A stretch of DNA of 64,000 bases from an uncultured Thioclava sp. (GTDB lineage: Bacteria > Pseudomonadota > Alphaproteobacteria > Rhodobacterales > Rhodobacteraceae), in assembly GCF_913064665.1 (NCBI RefSeq), contig NZ_CAJYBT010000004.1, positions 62,001-126,000 of the forward strand. Direction: 5' to 3'. How positions within the stretch are numbered: position 1 is the stretch's first letter; each line of letters starts with the position of its first letter. The notes under the pieces are model-generated. The model was not told the DNA's origin, searched no databases, and worked only from the letters and a program-made list of their open reading frames with translations. Below are positions 61,949-64,000 of this stretch, piece by piece. The translations under genes were made by a program, and so were the position numbers.

Positions 61949-64000
61949 TTAGGCCTTTTTCTTCTCGGACTGGATGACCTTTTCGGCCAGATCGCGGGCA
62001 ATCGCGAAGGCGCCTTTGATCTTGTCCTTATCCGATTTCCAATCGCGCCGGATCACCAGTTTATTGTCTTTGACCTTCGCCAGATCGCGCTGCGCGGTGA
62101 GGTAATCCACCAGCCCTGCGGGGTCGGGGAATTTGTCATTGTGAAACTGCACCGTCGCGCCCTTGGGGCCCGCGTCAAGCTTGGCGATCTGCGCGCGTTT
62201 GCACATCGCCTTGATGCGCATCACCAGCAAGAGCGTGTTGACCTCTTTTGGCAGCGTGCCGAACCGGTCGATCAGCTCGGCGGCAAAGCCTTCGAGTTCG
62301 ACCTTGGTGGTCAGACTTGAGAGGCGGCGATAGAGGCCAAGGCGGATGTCGAGATCGGGGATGTAGCTGTCGGGGATCATCACCGGCACGCCGAGATTGA
62401 TTTGCGGCGACCAGTCGCCATCGCCGGTCTCGGTCAGCTCGCCCGATTTCAGCTTGGCAATCGTTTCTTCCAGCATCGCTTGATACAACTCGTAGCCGAC
62501 TTCCTTGATATGGCCCGATTGTTCTTCGCCCAGCAGATTGCCTGCACCGCGCAGATCGAGGTCTTGCGCGGCCAGATTGAACCCCGCGCCAAGGCTGTCG
62601 AGCGAGCCAAGCAGCCGCAGCCGCTTTTGCGCTTGTGGCGTCAGCGGGCTGCGCGGTTTCGTTGTAAGGTAGCAATAGGCACGCGTCTTGGCGCGCCCGA
62701 CGCGGCCCCGGATCTGGTAAAGCTGGCTGAGGCCGAACATGTCGGCACGATGCACAATCATCGTGTTGGCGGTCGGAATATCCAGTCCGCTTTCCACGAT
62801 GGTGGTCGCCAGCAGCACGTCATATTGCCCATCGTAAAAGGCGTTCATCCGGTCATCCAGCTCGCCCGCCGCGAGCTGCCCGTGGGCGACGAGATATTTC
62901 ACCTCGGGGATGTGGGTTTTCAAGAAATCCTCAATTTCAGGAAGATCGGAAATCCGGGGAACGACGTAGAAACTTTGCCCGCCGCGATAATGTTCGCGCA
63001 GCAAGGCCTCGCGCAGCGTGACCGTGTCAAACTCCGACACATAGGTGCGGATCGCAAGGCGGTCGACGGGCGGCGTGCCGATGATCGACAGGTCGCGCAC
63101 GCCGGTCAGCGACAGTTGCAAGGTGCGCGGGATCGGCGTGGCGGTCAGCGTCAATACATGGATTTCCGAGCGCATATCTTTCAGCCGTTCTTTATGCTGA
63201 ACGCCGAAATGTTGTTCCTCATCAATAACTAACAGGCCAAGGTTGTGGAACTTCACCGATTTTGCCAGCACCGCATGGGTGCCGATCACGATATCGACGC
63301 TGCCGTCGGCCAAGCCTTGACGCGTGGCGGCCGCCGCCTTGGCCGAGACAAACCGCGACAGGGGGCGCACGCTTAGCGCGGTGGCGCGAAAGCGTTCAGC
63401 GAATGTCTTGTAATGCTGACGCGCGAGCAAAGTCGTGGGTGCGATCACCGCCACCTGCATGCCCGATTGCGCCGCGACAAAGGCCGCGCGCATCGCCACC
63501 TCGGTCTTGCCAAAGCCGACATCGCCCACGATCAATCGGTCCATCGGCGTGCCCGATTTCAGATCTTCCACGACATCTTCGATGGCCGACATCTGATCGT
63601 CGGTCTCGGTATAGGGGAAGCGCGCCGCGAAAGCCTCCCATTCGTGATGGGGCACCTCAAGGAGCGGGGCGGTGCGCAAATGACGCTCGGCGGCGATGCG
63701 CATCAGCTTATCCGCGATCAGGCGGATACGCTCTTTCAGCTTGGCCTTTTTCGCCTGCCAAGCGCCGCCGCCAAGACGATCAAGAAGCCCCTCCTCATGG
63801 CCATAGCGGCTGAGCAGTTCGATATTCTCGACCGGCAAATACAACCGATCCCCGCCCGCATATTCCAGCAACACACAATCATGAGGCGCGCCCAGTGCGG
63901 GCACGGTTTCGAAGCCCTTGTAGCGCCCGACCCCGTGATCGACATGCACCACCAGATCGCCGGGGCTGAGCGAGCCATGCTCGGTCAGGAAATTCTCGGC
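61949..64000 (-). CDS. mfd: Transcription-repair coupling factor Mfd, 5'-truncated by the window edge
   Basis: DNA translocase that dislodges stalled RNA polymerase and recruits UvrA. Only the last 683 residues of about 1150 are visible; the frame is open to the window end. The visible part begins near the RNA-polymerase-interacting domain (LVVHVDHGVGRYKGFET), then RecG-like translocase motifs: I DVGFGKTEVAMRAAF, II VIDEEQHFGVQHKERLKD, III LTATPIPRTLQLSLTG, and TRG region VGRAKTRAYCYLTTK. The C-terminal domain 7 (about 200 residues) ends in Lys-rich ...IQSEKKKA. It is convergent with the MFS gene across a repeat element. Confidence 0.97.
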   Translation of the reverse strand, partial: AENFLTEHGSLSPGDLVVHVDHGVGRYKGFETVPALGAPHDCVLLEYAGGDRLYLPVENIELLSRYGHEEGLLDRLGGGAWQAKKAKLKERIRLIADKLMRIAAERHLRTAPLLEVPHHEWEAFAARFPYTETDDQMSAIEDVVEDLKSGTPMDRLIVGDVGFGKTEVAMRAAFVAAQSGMQVAVIAPTTLLARQHYKTFAERFRATALSVRPLSRFVSAKAAAATRQGLADGSVDIVIGTHAVLAKSVKFHNLGLLVIDEEQHFGVQHKERLKDMRSEIHVLTLTATPIPRTLQLSLTGVRDLSIIGTPPVDRLAIRTYVSEFDTVTLREALLREHYRGGQSFYVVPRISDLPEIEDFLKTHIPEVKYLVAHGQLAAGELDDRMNAFYDGQYDVLLATTIVESGLDIPTANTMIVHRADMFGLSQLYQIRGRVGRAKTRAYCYLTTKPRSPLTPQAQKRLRLLGSLDSLGAGFNLAAQDLDLRGAGNLLGEEQSGHIKEVGYELYQAMLEETIAKLKSGELTETGDGDWSPQINLGVPVMIPDSYIPDLDIRLGLYRRLSSLTTKVELEGFAAELIDRFGTLPKEVNTLLLVMRIKAMCKRAQIAKLDAGPKGATVQFHNDKFPDPAGLVDYLTAQRDLAKVKDNKLVIRRDWKSDKDKIKGAFAIARDLAEKVIQSEKKKA

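Overview
The window is chromosomal core DNA of an alphaproteobacterium, almost certainly Rhodobacteraceae (Roseobacter/Rhodobacter group). The evidence is the gene content and order (rpmF-plsX-fabH-ihfA-merR beside tRNA-Pro; argS-SPOR-nagZ-scpA-scpB; ispG beside a RodZ-like gene), a five-carbon-type 5-aminolevulinate synthase (hemA), an OlsB-type ornithine lipid acyltransferase, an extended L21 protein, a one-cysteine DksA, high GC, and GC-rich intergenic repeats ending in a GGAGTATTT...AGATGAA motif. I cannot name a genus. I see no prophage, insertion sequence, CRISPR array or obvious genomic island.

Layout. 1-5.1 kb: 3' part of icd, a small hypothetical gene, two tandem YitT-type membrane proteins, typA. 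5.1-13 kb: a leftward block with lpd, a DUF924 protein, an MFS transporter, queA and a giant AsmA/DUF3971 protein. 13.2-15.8 kb: bcp, then an M23 peptidase overlapping a bactofilin. 15.9-24.7 kb: a leftward block with a DUF2189 protein, an SDR, an adenylate-kinase-like protein, prfB, a PBP1A, an AMIN/amidase_3 protein and an aminotransferase. 24.8-31.4 kb: a DsbA-like thioredoxin protein with a damaged-looking N-terminus, ispG, a RodZ-like protein, hemA with an FNR-type operator, an M20 peptidase and a DUF1344 protein. 31.8-40.3 kb: proB, obgE, a GNAT, rpmA, rplU, a CaiB-type CoA transferase, an ABC-F protein, olsB, bamE. 40.5-46.2 kb: YceD, rpmF, plsX, fabH, ihfA, merR-type gene, tRNA-Pro(GGG), a long dCTP-deaminase-like protein. 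46.2-57.2 kb: a flavin monooxygenase, dksA, moxR, scpB, scpA, nagZ, a SPOR protein, argS, a CsbD-like acidic protein, entericidin, a family 5 solute-binding protein. 57.2-64 kb: a candidate small RNA, bdhA, an acyl-CoA ligase, a FrnE-like DsbA protein, a Bcr/CflA-type MFS transporter and the C-terminal two thirds of mfd.

Functional themes. Many genes serve the envelope and cell shape: PBP1A, amidase, M23 peptidase plus bactofilin, RodZ-like, NagZ, SPOR, AsmA, BamE, OlsB. Others serve translation (typA, prfB, argS, rplU, rpmA, rpmF, obgE, queA, ABC-F, tRNA-Pro), chromosome biology (scpA/B, ihfA, mfd), and lipid, isoprenoid and haem synthesis.

No clearly new multi-gene system stands out. The strongest undescribed-looking items are a small RNA candidate at 57305-57379 with its own sigma70-type promoter and an intrinsic terminator, the rplU leader RNA at 35824-35969, a family of dispersed GC-rich palindromic repeats, and the DsbA-like gene that seems to have lost its signal peptide. 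All function calls rest on reading motifs by eye; no database search was run.
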